A stretch of 64,000 nucleotides of DNA, taken from the NCBI GenBank assembly GCA_947494205.1, contig CANLUH010000017.1:1-64000 (forward strand). The letters are read 5' to 3'. Source of the stretch: an uncultured Flavobacteriaceae bacterium. GTDB taxonomy: Bacteria > Bacteroidota > Bacteroidia > Flavobacteriales > Flavobacteriaceae. The notes beneath the pieces were generated by a model. The model was not told the DNA's origin. It made no database searches and saw nothing but the letters and a program-made list of their open reading frames with translations. Shown one piece after another: positions 26,323 to 35,448 of this stretch (positions are counted from its first letter, which is position 1; the number at the start of each line of letters is the position of its first letter). The position numbers and the translations under genes are program-made.

Positions 26323-28410
26323 TTAATTTAATAATGGATAACCCATTTTACTTTTTGGCAATTCTATATAAAAAGTACTTCCCTTTTTTAGTTCGCTATC
26401 TACCCAGATGCGTCCTTGATTTAGTTCTACCATTTCTTTACAGATAGTTAACCCTAAACCAGTACCTTTTTCGTTATTGGTGCCAACAGTAGTGAATGTT
26501 TTGTCTTTAAAAAGTTTGTCTTGGTTTTCTTTAGAAATGCCTGTGCCAGAATCTGCAATACTAATAATCGTTTTACCATTATCGTTAACCTTGTTGTTAA
26601 TGGTTATTTGGTCTCCAGATTTACAAAATTTTACGGCATTGGCTAATAAATTCTGAATAATGATTTCCACCATGCTGCGATCGGCAAAAACATAATCTCT
26701 AGACGTATTATTTATGAGTTCTATACCTTTTTTCTGAATCTTTTGCTCTACAAGTTTTAATTTGTCTTCAAAAACTTCCTGAATATCAAATAAAGACGGT
26801 TTAGCTTCTAAAGATTGCATTTGAGATTTAGACCAATTCAATAAATTAAAAAGTAATAAAGAAGCATTATTAGCATTGTCGCTTAACTCAGGCAGTAGGC
26901 TATTAAACTCTTCATCAGATAAAGACCCTTCTTTTAATAAATCTATAAATCCTTTGGTGGAGGTTAAAGAGTCTTTTAAATCATGAGAAACTATAGAGAA
27001 TAATTTATCCTTAACATTATTTATGCTTTCTAGGTACTTACTTTGCTCTAAAATAGCTTCGTTTTGTTGCTTTATCTGTTGGTTTTTCGCTTCTAACTCT
27101 CTAGTATACTTTAACTGACTGTTGCGTTTTAAGTATGAAGGAACAAAAAAGATAAGTGCTATAGCAAAAGCGGCCAATAGTGTATAAAAAACAAGTTTTA
27201 ACCTACTAATACTTTCTTTGTTTTTTGCGGTTTCAGTGTTTTTTAATGTTTGATTTGCTAAAGGGAGCGTGTCTTTAACTAGTGTTGCTTCATTTATAGA
27301 ATCTTTTATAGATTTTACTAAAGCGGGAGCAATTGTTTCCTTTTTTTTAGATTTTATTTTGTTTTTTAACTCATGGTATTCTCGTTGCCAAGCAAAAGCA
27401 CGTTTAAAATTTCCTGTTGTAGAATCTAATGTTTTGTGTAATAAATATGTGTCTAGTAATTCTGCTTCGCTGTTTATAACACGACCAATATTTCCTGCTT
27501 CCGATAGGTAATCGTTTGCAGCTTCATAATTATTAGTGTCGTAATTTAAAGCTCCTAGATTATTTAAAGAAATAAGAATGCCTAAATCGTTTTTAATGCT
27601 TCTATTTAGTTTTTCACCTTCATTTAATGTACGTCTAGCTAAAGCATAACGCTTGGTTTTAACATAAGCGCCTCCTAGATTAGGTAAGATTTCTGCTCTT
27701 AAAAGGGTGTCGCTTCGCTTTACATATTCTAAAGTACTTGTGTAATAATTAACTGCCTCTTTATATTCTTGTTTTTTAGAGTAAAGATCCCCTAAATTTT
27801 TACTAGATGCTATAATATTATTAGAGTTTTTAAGAACTTTGTCTTTCTCTAAACTTTTTAAGTAATAGACAATGGCATCATCTAGAGCATTTGTAGATTG
27901 GTAGGCTTTAGCAAGATTTTTATAGGCGTATGCTAAATCTTTATCTAATTTTTTATGCTCCAGTTGCTGGATTCCAGAAAGAGCATCAATTATTCCAGCC
28001 TTATAATCTCCAGCCTTAATTTTAGTAACACCAAGCTTACTGTTAATTTTTGCGATATTTAATGTATCGTTTAATGAAATGTATAGACGTTTGGATTCGG
28101 TATAAAAACTAACAGCTTTTTTGTGCTCCTCTTTTTTAGAATAGATTAAAGCTTTTAAATATAATGTTTGTGCAAGCCCTTTATTAAATTCAATGTCTTT
28201 AGATAGTTTTTCGCTCTGCTCTATATATTTTAAAGCTAAATCATAATCATTAGCCTCATAATGTAATGTAATAATCTCTATACAAGTATTTACTTTACTC
28301 GAATCTACTTGTTTAAAAGCTAAATCTATGGTAAGCTGTTCTAAATCTTTAGTTTGAGAAAGACTTAGTGATGAAATAAATAAGCATAGAAGAACAAGAA
28401 TTTGTCTCAT
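26323..28410 (-). CDS. TPR-containing sensor histidine kinase
   Basis: This 695-residue membrane kinase has a signal peptide, a periplasmic region of about 320 residues with TPR-like repeats (for example 'AYAYKNLAKAYQSTNALDDA'), a transmembrane helix near 405-427, a coiled coil, and the kinase core. The phospho-accepting His is H476 in 'FSIVSHDLKDSL', the N box is 'NLLANAVKF', and the G boxes are 'DSGTGIS' and 'GTGLGLTI'. There is no receiver domain and no response-regulator gene beside it, so it is an orphan kinase. It is co-transcribed with the TauE/SafE gene. Related kinases lie at 54078-62884. Confidence 0.93.
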   Translation of the reverse strand: MRQILVLLCLFISSLSLSQTKDLEQLTIDLAFKQVDSSKVNTCIEIITLHYEANDYDLALKYIEQSEKLSKDIEFNKGLAQTLYLKALIYSKKEEHKKAVSFYTESKRLYISLNDTLNIAKINSKLGVTKIKAGDYKAGIIDALSGIQQLEHKKLDKDLAYAYKNLAKAYQSTNALDDAIVYYLKSLEKDKVLKNSNNIIASSKNLGDLYSKKQEYKEAVNYYTSTLEYVKRSDTLLRAEILPNLGGAYVKTKRYALARRTLNEGEKLNRSIKNDLGILISLNNLGALNYDTNNYEAANDYLSEAGNIGRVINSEAELLDTYLLHKTLDSTTGNFKRAFAWQREYHELKNKIKSKKKETIAPALVKSIKDSINEATLVKDTLPLANQTLKNTETAKNKESISRLKLVFYTLLAAFAIALIFFVPSYLKRNSQLKYTRELEAKNQQIKQQNEAILEQSKYLESINNVKDKLFSIVSHDLKDSLTSTKGFIDLLKEGSLSDEEFNSLLPELSDNANNASLLLFNLLNWSKSQMQSLEAKPSLFDIQEVFEDKLKLVEQKIQKKGIELINNTSRDYVFADRSMVEIIIQNLLANAVKFCKSGDQITINNKVNDNGKTIISIADSGTGISKENQDKLFKDKTFTTVGTNNEKGTGLGLTICKEMVELNQGRIWVDSELKKGSTFYIELPKSKMGYPLLN

Positions 28411-28908
28411 ATATTCTTTAGGAGCATAGAATAAAAGCTAGTAGAGTTGCTTAAATAAGTTAAAAAATCGAGTCGAAATTAGGCTTAGCATTTACAGGCT
28501 GTACTTTTTATAGGTTAATAGCGTAACAAAAATTGAAAAAAAGTAGCACAAAAGCTAATTTTTAGGTCTTAATGACAAAAAAATAGATGAAGTGAAACTT
28601 TACTCTTTAAGCTATGTAATATATCGATAAAATGTTAAAAAAATGATAAATTATTCGGTTTTTTATGATTTGTATTGTGAAATGGTTTTTTAGACTGTAA
28701 GTGGTTTTTAATTAGTGTATTAAGGCTTTAAATACTGTTGTTTAATTTCCCTAAAAAGTAATATCACTATAAATAGAATATGAAACTTTTATAAAGACCT
28801 ATATAAAAGCATTCAATACCTGTTTTTATAACTCTAATTTTAAAACAATTTTAGTACAAAAATCAAATAATAAAAATACTATCTTTGTCGGTCTAAAAGT
28901 TAATATAA
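28411..28908. other. Intergenic region between the TPR kinase and argS
   Basis: This 498-bp AT-rich stretch separates divergent genes. No ORF, RNA gene or strong hairpin was seen. The only recognised site is the argS -7 element at 28880-28887. Confidence 0.5.
28880..28887 (+). promoter_or_regulatory. Candidate -7 element for argS
   Basis: TATCTTTG matches TAnnTTTG, 21 bp before the argS ATG. No TTG is found at the -33 position. Confidence 0.5.
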
Positions 28909-30699
28909 ATGAGCCTACAAGCGATCTTATCGAATCACGTACAACAAGCAGTAAAAACAATTTTTAGTGCCGATTTACAAACCGTAGAATTTCAAGCCAC
29001 TCGTAAAGAGTTTGCAGGAGATATTACTATTGTCGTTTTTCCTATGTTACGCGTTGTAAAAGGAAATCCTGTGCAGATAGGAAATACAATTGGGCAATAT
29101 TTAGTAGATAACGTAGAGGACGTTACAGGGTTTAACGTTGTAAAAGGATTTTTAAATATTGAAATTAGTGATGCTTTTTACATTAACTTTTTTAATGCAA
29201 TAAAAACAAATAAAACGTTTGGGTTTGTTACGCCACAGGAAGACGAAAAAGCCGTAATGGTAGAGTATTCTTCACCAAATACAAACAAACCATTACACTT
29301 AGGCCACATTAGAAATAACTTATTAGGTTATAGTGTAGCCGAAATTATAAAAGCTTCAGGAAAAACCGTTTATAAAACGCAAATTATTAATGATAGAGGG
29401 ATACATATTTGTAAAAGTATGTTAGCTTGGAAGCGTTTTGGAAATGAAGAAACACCAGAGAGTACAGGCTTAAAAGGTGATAAATTGGTTGGTAATTATT
29501 ATGTAAAGTTCGACCAAGAGTATAAAAAAGAAATAGAAGCTTTAGTAGCCGAAGGTAAAACTGTAGAAGAAGCTAAAAAAGAAGCACCTATTTTAGTTGA
29601 AGCACAAAACATGCTTTTAAAGTGGGAAGCAGGAGATGAAGAAACCGTTGCGCTTTGGGAAACGATGAACCAATGGGTGTATAGTGGATTTGATATTACG
29701 TATAAAAATTTAGGAGTAGATTTCGACTGTCTATACTACGAAAGTAAAACCTATTTATTAGGAAAAGAATTTATAGACCAAGGCTTAAAAACCGGTGTGT
29801 TTATAAAAAAAGAAGACGGTTCGGTTTGGTGTGATTTAACAAGCGACGGACTAGATGAAAAAATAGTATTACGTAGCGATGGTACTGCAGTTTACATGAC
29901 TCAAGACATTGGTACAGCAATACAACGTATAAAAGATTACCCAGATGTAGGTGGTATGGTTTACACCGTGGGGAATGAGCAAGATTATCACTTTAAAGTC
30001 CTATTTTTAATCCTGAAAAAATTAGGATTCGACTGGGCAAAAAGCTTACACCATTTGAGTTATGGAATGGTAGATTTACCATCTGGAAAAATGAAAAGTA
30101 GAGAAGGAACTGTTGTAGATGCCGACGAGTTAATTATTGAAATGGCCGATACAGCAAAGGATATCTCTGAAGAACTAGGCAAGCTAGACGGTTATACAGA
30201 TGCTGAAAAAGCAGATTTGTATAAAACCATAGGTTTAGGAGCTTTAAAATATTACATATTAAAAGTAGACCCTAAAAAGCGTATTCTATTTGATCCTAAA
30301 GAATCTATAGATTTTCAAGGAAATACAGGGCCTTTTATACAATATACTTATGCTAGAATTCAGTCTATATTACGTAAAGCAGATATAGAAGAAGCAGAGT
30401 TGTCAAGTAAAACAGATAAGTCTATTGTGTTGCATGAAAAAGAAAAAGCATTACTTAAACAAGTACAATTGTTTCCAGAAGTAATACAAAATGCAGCTAA
30501 ACAGCATAGTCCAGCTTTAATAGCAAATTATGTATATGATTTGGTGAAATTTTATAACTCATTTTTTCAAAACGTACAAATATTGGGTACAGGGAACGAA
30601 ACTGAAAAAATATTTAGAGTTCAATTATCTCAATTAGTTTCGAATACTATTAAAAATGCACTAGGTCTATTAGGAATAGATGCGCCACAACGTATGTAG
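28909..30699 (+). CDS. argS: Arginine--tRNA ligase
   Basis: ArgS charges tRNA-Arg with arginine. The 596-residue protein has the ArgS-specific N-terminal domain (about 1-115), then the class I signature 'SSPNTNKPLHLGHIRNN' at about 121-137, and the KMSKS-like loop 'GKMKSREGTVVDADEL'. The anticodon-binding DALR domain starts near residue 475 ('FIQYTYARIQSIL') and ends with 'LGLLGIDAPQRM', the usual C-terminus. It is cytoplasmic. It is transcribed alone: a -7 element lies 21 bp upstream and a strong bidirectional terminator follows. Confidence 0.98.
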   Translation: MSLQAILSNHVQQAVKTIFSADLQTVEFQATRKEFAGDITIVVFPMLRVVKGNPVQIGNTIGQYLVDNVEDVTGFNVVKGFLNIEISDAFYINFFNAIKTNKTFGFVTPQEDEKAVMVEYSSPNTNKPLHLGHIRNNLLGYSVAEIIKASGKTVYKTQIINDRGIHICKSMLAWKRFGNEETPESTGLKGDKLVGNYYVKFDQEYKKEIEALVAEGKTVEEAKKEAPILVEAQNMLLKWEAGDEETVALWETMNQWVYSGFDITYKNLGVDFDCLYYESKTYLLGKEFIDQGLKTGVFIKKEDGSVWCDLTSDGLDEKIVLRSDGTAVYMTQDIGTAIQRIKDYPDVGGMVYTVGNEQDYHFKVLFLILKKLGFDWAKSLHHLSYGMVDLPSGKMKSREGTVVDADELIIEMADTAKDISEELGKLDGYTDAEKADLYKTIGLGALKYYILKVDPKKRILFDPKESIDFQGNTGPFIQYTYARIQSILRKADIEEAELSSKTDKSIVLHEKEKALLKQVQLFPEVIQNAAKQHSPALIANYVYDLVKFYNSFFQNVQILGTGNETEKIFRVQLSQLVSNTIKNALGLLGIDAPQRM

Positions 30700-30740
30700 G
30701 TAGATAATTTTACTAATATATAGCTATAACAATAAAATTT

Positions 30741-30786
30741 AAAAAGCATGCAATTTGAAATGTCGTTTCAGATTGCATGCTTTTTT
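30741..30786. terminator. Bidirectional terminator between argS and a small membrane-protein gene
   Basis: A 20-bp stem (30741-30760 with 30766-30785, one G-T pair, loop tgtcg) has T runs on both strands. It can end argS rightwards and the small gene at 30805-30984 leftwards. Confidence 0.88.
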
Positions 30787-30804
30787 GTTAACCTGAGTTA
30801 GACA

Positions 30805-30984
30805 TTAACTAAAGGCGTCTTTTTTTATGGTGAGGTCTTCTTTCTCCTCCTTTTCATCAATCTGTTCTGTAGTATACTGTGGGAGTTTATCTTTATATTT
30901 AAAAGTCATAGGCACCGGAAAAAAGGCAGCCATAACGACCAAAATAATTAACCCCGTAATGCGGAGTGTTTTTTTTACGTTCAT
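30805..30984 (-). CDS. Small single-pass membrane protein (59 aa)
   Basis: An ATG at 30984 opens a 59-codon frame ending in TAA at 30805. The product has a positively charged start ('MNVKKTLRI'), one hydrophobic helix at about 10-25 ('TGLIILVVMAAFFPVP') and a highly charged tail rich in Glu and Lys ('TEQIDEKEEKED'). That architecture, plus placement directly before a bidirectional terminator and after two secreted-protein genes on the same strand, supports a real gene. No homologue is recognised. The charged tail may face the periplasm or cytoplasm; orientation is not certain. Confidence 0.6.
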   Translation of the reverse strand: MNVKKTLRITGLIILVVMAAFFPVPMTFKYKDKLPQYTTEQIDEKEEKEDLTIKKDAFS

Positions 30985-31071
30985 AATTTATATTTTTCAA
31001 TGAGTAAAATGATATAAATAGCCATAGCTATTTAGCCCTTTATGAATATTAAAAGGACTTAATAAGATGTA

Positions 31072-31425
31072 TTACATTGAAAAATAATGAGAATCGGATT
31101 GTAGTAATGCTTGTAAAAAGAATAAGTCTTGTTTCTTTTTAAATAAACGATAAAGCGCTTGTTGTTTAAATAAACGTATGATAGAATTACTATTTTGAAT
31201 ATTTAATAGTGTTTCAAAATTATACTTTGTGTAGTAATTAAAAACTACTTGAAATACATTTACTTTTAAATAATCGTTATATGAAACGCTATTAGAGTTA
31301 GAAGTAAAACCTTCTACTAACTCAGTAATGGTAACAGAAGTATTACTCGTAGTCGCATAGCCTGTAAAAGATGCTAACGATACAAGTAAAATAAAACTGT
31401 AAAAGTATTTATGTAGTTTAAACAT
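31072..31425 (-). CDS. Small secreted protein of unknown function
   Basis: This 117-residue product has a clear Sec signal peptide (about 1-25, 'YFYSFILLVSLASFTGYA'), so it is exported. The mature part starts Thr/Ser-rich, then has 'VNVFQVVFNYYTKYNFETL' and a basic helix ('RLFKQQALYRLFKKKQDL'). No family is recognised. It lies 21 bp after the CIA30 gene and 87 bp before the 59-residue membrane-protein gene, all leftward, so the three may form one transcript. Confidence 0.65.
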   Translation of the reverse strand: MFKLHKYFYSFILLVSLASFTGYATTSNTSVTITELVEGFTSNSNSVSYNDYLKVNVFQVVFNYYTKYNFETLLNIQNSNSIIRLFKQQALYRLFKKKQDLFFLQALLQSDSHYFSM

Positions 31426-31446
31426 TATTATAAATATAGTAATATT

Positions 31447-31998
31447 TTATTCAAATTTTATATAATCTATTTCAATATCAAAAGGACCAGAAATTTTATC
31501 GCTAATAATTATTGCGATATTGTATACATCATCTAAAGCTTTACTAGGCATAGAATGGCCTATAACCTGGCTAATTTTATAGTGTTTAAAGTCTGTTAAA
31601 TTTACTTTTAATTCTTGCCAATCTTTGGTTTTAGGACTAAAAATATGTTTGTAATATGGAATGTAATAACGTTGAGAGTTTTTTAACGATAAACCAAACG
31701 TACGTGTTAAGCTGTTGCTTTTATATCTAATTGTTACCGTTTTACAACTAGCTAAAGATTGCTCAGGAATTAAAGTTCTAATACTAGCAAAACCTCCATT
31801 ATTTTCTAAAGATACTTTACCTGAAAATTTCACACTATTATCAGTCAATATTGCATTAGATTGAGATAGACCACCCATAACACCGTCGTTAACAATACGC
31901 CAAGAATCTCCATCTTTAGAGTCGCCAAAATCAATAATATATCCAGTAGTAGTTGTAGCCATTATAAAAGGTGTAATAAGTAACATTAAAAATCGCAT
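31447..31998 (-). CDS. CIA30-family secreted protein
   Basis: This 183-residue protein has a short signal peptide and a CIA30 domain (complex I intermediate-associated protein 30, a carbohydrate-binding-like beta-sandwich). Marks are 'DSWRIVNDGVMGGLSQSNA', 'FSGKVSLENNGGFASIRT', and 'IGHSMPSKALDDVYNIAIII' near the end. In bacteria this family is usually exported and of unknown role, so the name does not imply respiratory complex I assembly. A near-consensus -7 element (TATCTTTA, minus strand) lies shortly upstream. It begins a leftward run with two small exported or membrane proteins. Confidence 0.88.
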   Translation of the reverse strand: MRFLMLLITPFIMATTTTGYIIDFGDSKDGDSWRIVNDGVMGGLSQSNAILTDNSVKFSGKVSLENNGGFASIRTLIPEQSLASCKTVTIRYKSNSLTRTFGLSLKNSQRYYIPYYKHIFSPKTKDWQELKVNLTDFKHYKISQVIGHSMPSKALDDVYNIAIIISDKISGPFDIEIDYIKFE

Positions 31999-32158
31999 GG
32001 TTTTCTTTTAAAGATACAACATCATAAAAAGTTTAAAAATAGATTTAACTTTAATTAAGAGTTTTGTTTAATTAAATAGCTTCATTTTAAAAGAAACATT
32101 AAACAAAACAACAGGTTTCAACCTAAAAAATAACTAAGGTTATATAAAATAAAAACTT

Positions 32159-32166
32159 ACATTTGT
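32159..32166 (+). promoter_or_regulatory. -7 element for the SprT-like gene, probably leaderless
   Basis: TACATTTG matches TAnnTTTG and ends only 4 bases before the ATG at 32171. With the usual distance to the start of transcription, the mRNA would begin at or next to the start codon. The pyrE promoter has the same spacing. Confidence 0.55.
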
Positions 32167-32170
32167 TGTA

Positions 32171-32767
32171 ATGCAGAGTATATTACAAAACCATATTCCT
32201 GAACAAGCAATACCACACGTTTTACAACTATTAGAACATGATCATTTAACTGTTTTAGTAAAAAAAGAACGTAAAACTAGACATGGAGATTACAGGAAAC
32301 TACCCAATGGAAAGCACCAGATAACGGTAAATGGTAATTTAAATAGTTATCGGTTTTTAATCACACTAATACACGAGATAGCACATTTTGAGGCATTTAA
32401 AAAGTATGGTCGCCTTATAAAACCACATGGAATAGAGTGGAAGCATACGTTTCAGCATTTAATGTTACCGTTTTTAAATCCCAATGTATTTCCACAACAT
32501 TTATTACCATTATTAGCCAATCATTTTAAAAACCCTAAAGCATCAAGCGATACAGATATAACATTGGCTTTAGCATTAAAAAAATACGATGCACCAAACG
32601 ATAATTACTATGTTTCTCAATTACCAGTTGGTAGTGTATTTAAATTATATAACGGTAGATGTTTTAAAAAAGGAAAAAAACGTACAAAACGTTACGAATG
32701 TATTGAAATTAATACAGGAAAAGTGTATCTTTTTAACCCCAATGCAGAAGTACAATTGTTAGAGTAG
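32171..32767 (+). CDS. SprT-like zinc-metalloprotease domain protein
   Basis: This 198-residue cytoplasmic protein has the SprT-like zincin motif: 'LITLIHEIAHFEAFKKYG' with HEIAH (His-Glu-x-x-His) near residue 73, and a third likely ligand His in 'KPHGIEWKHTFQHLM'. The C-terminal part has 'KLYNGRCFKKGKKRTKRYECIE', a region with two Cys that resembles half of a zinc ribbon. Related eukaryotic SPRTN proteins digest DNA-protein crosslinks; bacterial roles are not established. The start codon is fixed by the promoter, which ends 4 bases upstream. Confidence 0.87.
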   Translation: MQSILQNHIPEQAIPHVLQLLEHDHLTVLVKKERKTRHGDYRKLPNGKHQITVNGNLNSYRFLITLIHEIAHFEAFKKYGRLIKPHGIEWKHTFQHLMLPFLNPNVFPQHLLPLLANHFKNPKASSDTDITLALALKKYDAPNDNYYVSQLPVGSVFKLYNGRCFKKGKKRTKRYECIEINTGKVYLFNPNAEVQLLE

Positions 32768-32860
32768 CAATTACATGCTGTAAAAATGAAAGAATGATTC
32801 AAAATGATGTTTACAAAAATGTGTAACACTAAACATGCAATGTAGACTTATAGAAAGTAT

Positions 32861-33940
32861 ATGAATAAAAACTATTACGCAATACTAATGGCAGGAGGCG
32901 TTGGATCTCGATTTTGGCCAGTAAGTACAGAGACATTTCCTAAACAATTTCACGATATGTTAGGAACGGGAGATACACTTATTCAAAAAACGTTTCAACG
33001 TTTATCTCAAAGTATTCCTAAAGAGAACATTTTTATTTTAACGAATGAGCGTTATAACGATTTAGTATTTCAGCAATTACCAGAAGTAACTAATCGACAA
33101 GTTGTTTTAGAACCCGCTATGCGTAATACAGCACCATGTATTTTATATGCTTCGCTAAAAATTCAGAAGGAAAACCCAGATGCAGTAATGATAGTTGCTC
33201 CAAGTGATCATTGGATCGAAGATGAAGACGCCTTTACAAAAAACGTACAAGATGCTTTTAACTTTTGTGAAAACAATAATGCTTTAATGACCTTGGGTAT
33301 ACAACCAACATTTCCTAACACAGGTTATGGCTATATAGAATATAATACACAGTCTACAGAAAAAATAAAACCCGTAAATCAATTTCGAGAAAAACCAGAT
33401 TACCAAACAGCCAAAGAATTCATCGCAAAAGGTAATTTTTTGTGGAATGCAGGGATTTTTATGTGGAGCGTGAAAACAGTATTAGAGACCTTTAAAACGA
33501 ATCAGCCAGAATTGTTCGCTTTGTTCGAAAAAGGAATACCTGTTTATAATACCGATTTTGAAGACGACTTTATAAGAGATAATTATGGTAAGGCAGAAAA
33601 CATTTCGGTAGATTATGCCATAATGGAAAAATCTAATAATGTTTATGTATTACCTGCAACATTCGATTGGAACGACTTAGGAACTTGGGGAAGTTTATAT
33701 GATAAGCTAGATAAAGACGATAATAACAATGCTGTAGTTAATGCAAGAACATTAACAGAAGACGCATCGGGAAATATGATTAGAACAAAAGACAATAAAG
33801 TTGTAGTTGTCGACGGTTTAAAAGATTATATAATTGTAGATAAAGATGAGGTGCTTTTAATTTATCCTAAAACAAAAGAGCAGGATATTAAAAAAGTGCT
33901 TAAAAATGTAAAAAATAACTTTGGAAATCATTTAGGGTAA
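32861..33940 (+). CDS. Mannose-1-phosphate guanylyltransferase
   Basis: The enzyme makes GDP-mannose from mannose-1-phosphate and GTP, for glycan and capsule synthesis. The 359-residue protein has the nucleotidyltransferase pyrophosphorylase loop 'MAGGVGSRFWPVSTETFPKQF', and 'VVLEPAMRNTAPCILYA', 'APSDHWIED', 'NTGYGYIEY', 'FLWNAGIFMW' and 'DWNDLGTWGSLYDKL'. It lacks the C-terminal isomerase domain of bifunctional ManC/AlgA (about 480 residues), so it is the monofunctional form. It is 93 bp after the SprT-like gene, and the DUF389 gene follows after 32 bp. Confidence 0.95.
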   Translation: MNKNYYAILMAGGVGSRFWPVSTETFPKQFHDMLGTGDTLIQKTFQRLSQSIPKENIFILTNERYNDLVFQQLPEVTNRQVVLEPAMRNTAPCILYASLKIQKENPDAVMIVAPSDHWIEDEDAFTKNVQDAFNFCENNNALMTLGIQPTFPNTGYGYIEYNTQSTEKIKPVNQFREKPDYQTAKEFIAKGNFLWNAGIFMWSVKTVLETFKTNQPELFALFEKGIPVYNTDFEDDFIRDNYGKAENISVDYAIMEKSNNVYVLPATFDWNDLGTWGSLYDKLDKDDNNNAVVNARTLTEDASGNMIRTKDNKVVVVDGLKDYIIVDKDEVLLIYPKTKEQDIKKVLKNVKNNFGNHLG

Positions 33941-33972
33941 ATCCATAAAAGAACCTACCAACTAACAATATT

Positions 33973-35436
33973 ATGGAAGAAAATAAATTTAACTTTTCTG
34001 ACGAAGAAACAAACAATGACGATACAGTAAAACAATCTAAAGAAGCAGTAAGAAAAGATGCGCAAGGTTTTTTAAAAAGTATAAAAACCTTTTTTATAGA
34101 GTTATTAGATTTTAGAGATGATACCGATAGAGATGCTACTATAGAAGCCATAAAAGTAGACATCCCCTTTAAAGGAGCAACAGCTTGGATTTTAATCTGC
34201 TCAATATTTGTAGCCTCTATAGGTTTAAATGCAGATTCAACAGCGGTTGTAATAGGAGCCATGTTAATTTCGCCGCTAATGGGGCCTATTTTAGGTATTG
34301 GTTTATCTATAGCAATTAACGATATCGATACGTTAAAAAAATCACTAATAAACTTAGCTGTTATGATTGTGCTGAGTTTACTAACGGCCTTTTTGTTTTT
34401 TAGGTTTTTTCCATTAAGTGAAGATACCTCAGAGTTATTAGGGCGTGTACAACCCGATATTAGAGATGTTTTAATAGCCTTTTTTGGAGGTTCGGCTTTA
34501 ATTATAGCACGTACCAAAAAAGGAACTATTGCCTCCGTTATTTTTGGTGTAGCTATTGCAACAGCATTAATGCCACCATTATGTACAGCAGGTTATGGTT
34601 TAGCTAAAGGTAATTTTACGTACTTCGGTCAAGCCATGTACTTATTTACTATTAATACTATATTTATTGCATTAGCTACATTTTTAATACTTAAAATTTT
34701 ACGTTTTCCGATGCTTAAATATGCTAATTCGGCAAAACGTAAACGTATTGCTAGGATAGCTTCTTTGGTAGCAATTGTAGTAATGATACCAGCGGTAATG
34801 ACGTTTTTAAGTGTACTAAGAGAAAGTCAGTTTAATGTAGATGCTAATAGATATATAAAAACAGAACTAAAAGCGTTGCCAAATGCAAATTATATAGAAA
34901 AGAATGCGACTTACGAGTTTAAACCAGGATTGAAGTCTATTATAGAATTAACCACATTTGGATCCGATGAAATTTCCGAAGAAACCGAAGCAGTACTTAA
35001 GCAACGTTTTTTAGCTTATAATTATCTTAACAATACAGAGTTAGTAATTAATCAAGCAAAAAATAGAGTGATTAATAATTTAGAGTATATGGAGGAACTA
35101 CGTACACGAGATTCTTTAGATTTAATGACGCAGCAGCAAAAAATTACATTTTTAGAAGGAAAAGTAAAGCAACTCTCTAAGCTTGAAAGACATTACATTC
35201 CTTTTGAGACTATTACAGAAGAAGTGAAAATAAATTATGAAAACCTTGAGTCCTTATCCTATTCTAAGGTTATAAATTCTAATTTTAAAAAACTAGATAC
35301 TGTTAATGTCTTTCTAGTAAAGTGGAATGATTCTTTAATTAATCAAGAAGCGCAAATAAAGCAGGAAGTAAAATTAAAAGAATGGCTTAAATTAAGGCTA
35401 AAACTAGATACATTAGTTGTTAAAAAGAATTACTAA
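33973..35436 (+). CDS. DUF389 (TIGR00341-like) membrane protein
   Basis: This 487-residue protein has a soluble acidic N-terminus (about 1-65), then a DUF389 membrane domain with 'SIGLNADSTAVVIGAMLISPLMGPILGIGLS' as its hallmark, 'IAFFGGSALIIARTKKGTIASVIFGVAIATALMPPLCTAG', and about six to seven membrane helices up to residue 285. The C-terminal 200 residues are soluble and partly coiled coil. The family has no proven function; members occur as inner-membrane proteins. It follows the guanylyltransferase gene by 32 bp and converges on the ABC ATPase gene (12 bp apart). Confidence 0.9.
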   Translation: MEENKFNFSDEETNNDDTVKQSKEAVRKDAQGFLKSIKTFFIELLDFRDDTDRDATIEAIKVDIPFKGATAWILICSIFVASIGLNADSTAVVIGAMLISPLMGPILGIGLSIAINDIDTLKKSLINLAVMIVLSLLTAFLFFRFFPLSEDTSELLGRVQPDIRDVLIAFFGGSALIIARTKKGTIASVIFGVAIATALMPPLCTAGYGLAKGNFTYFGQAMYLFTINTIFIALATFLILKILRFPMLKYANSAKRKRIARIASLVAIVVMIPAVMTFLSVLRESQFNVDANRYIKTELKALPNANYIEKNATYEFKPGLKSIIELTTFGSDEISEETEAVLKQRFLAYNYLNNTELVINQAKNRVINNLEYMEELRTRDSLDLMTQQQKITFLEGKVKQLSKLERHYIPFETITEEVKINYENLESLSYSKVINSNFKKLDTVNVFLVKWNDSLINQEAQIKQEVKLKEWLKLRLKLDTLVVKKNY

Positions 35437-35448
35437 TTAAATAGTTGT

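Noticed and set aside
33900-34517. 205-codon antisense frame opposite DUF389
   Set aside because: It overlaps the N-terminal coding half of a well-supported gene and has no recognisable domain; codon use fits a shadow frame.
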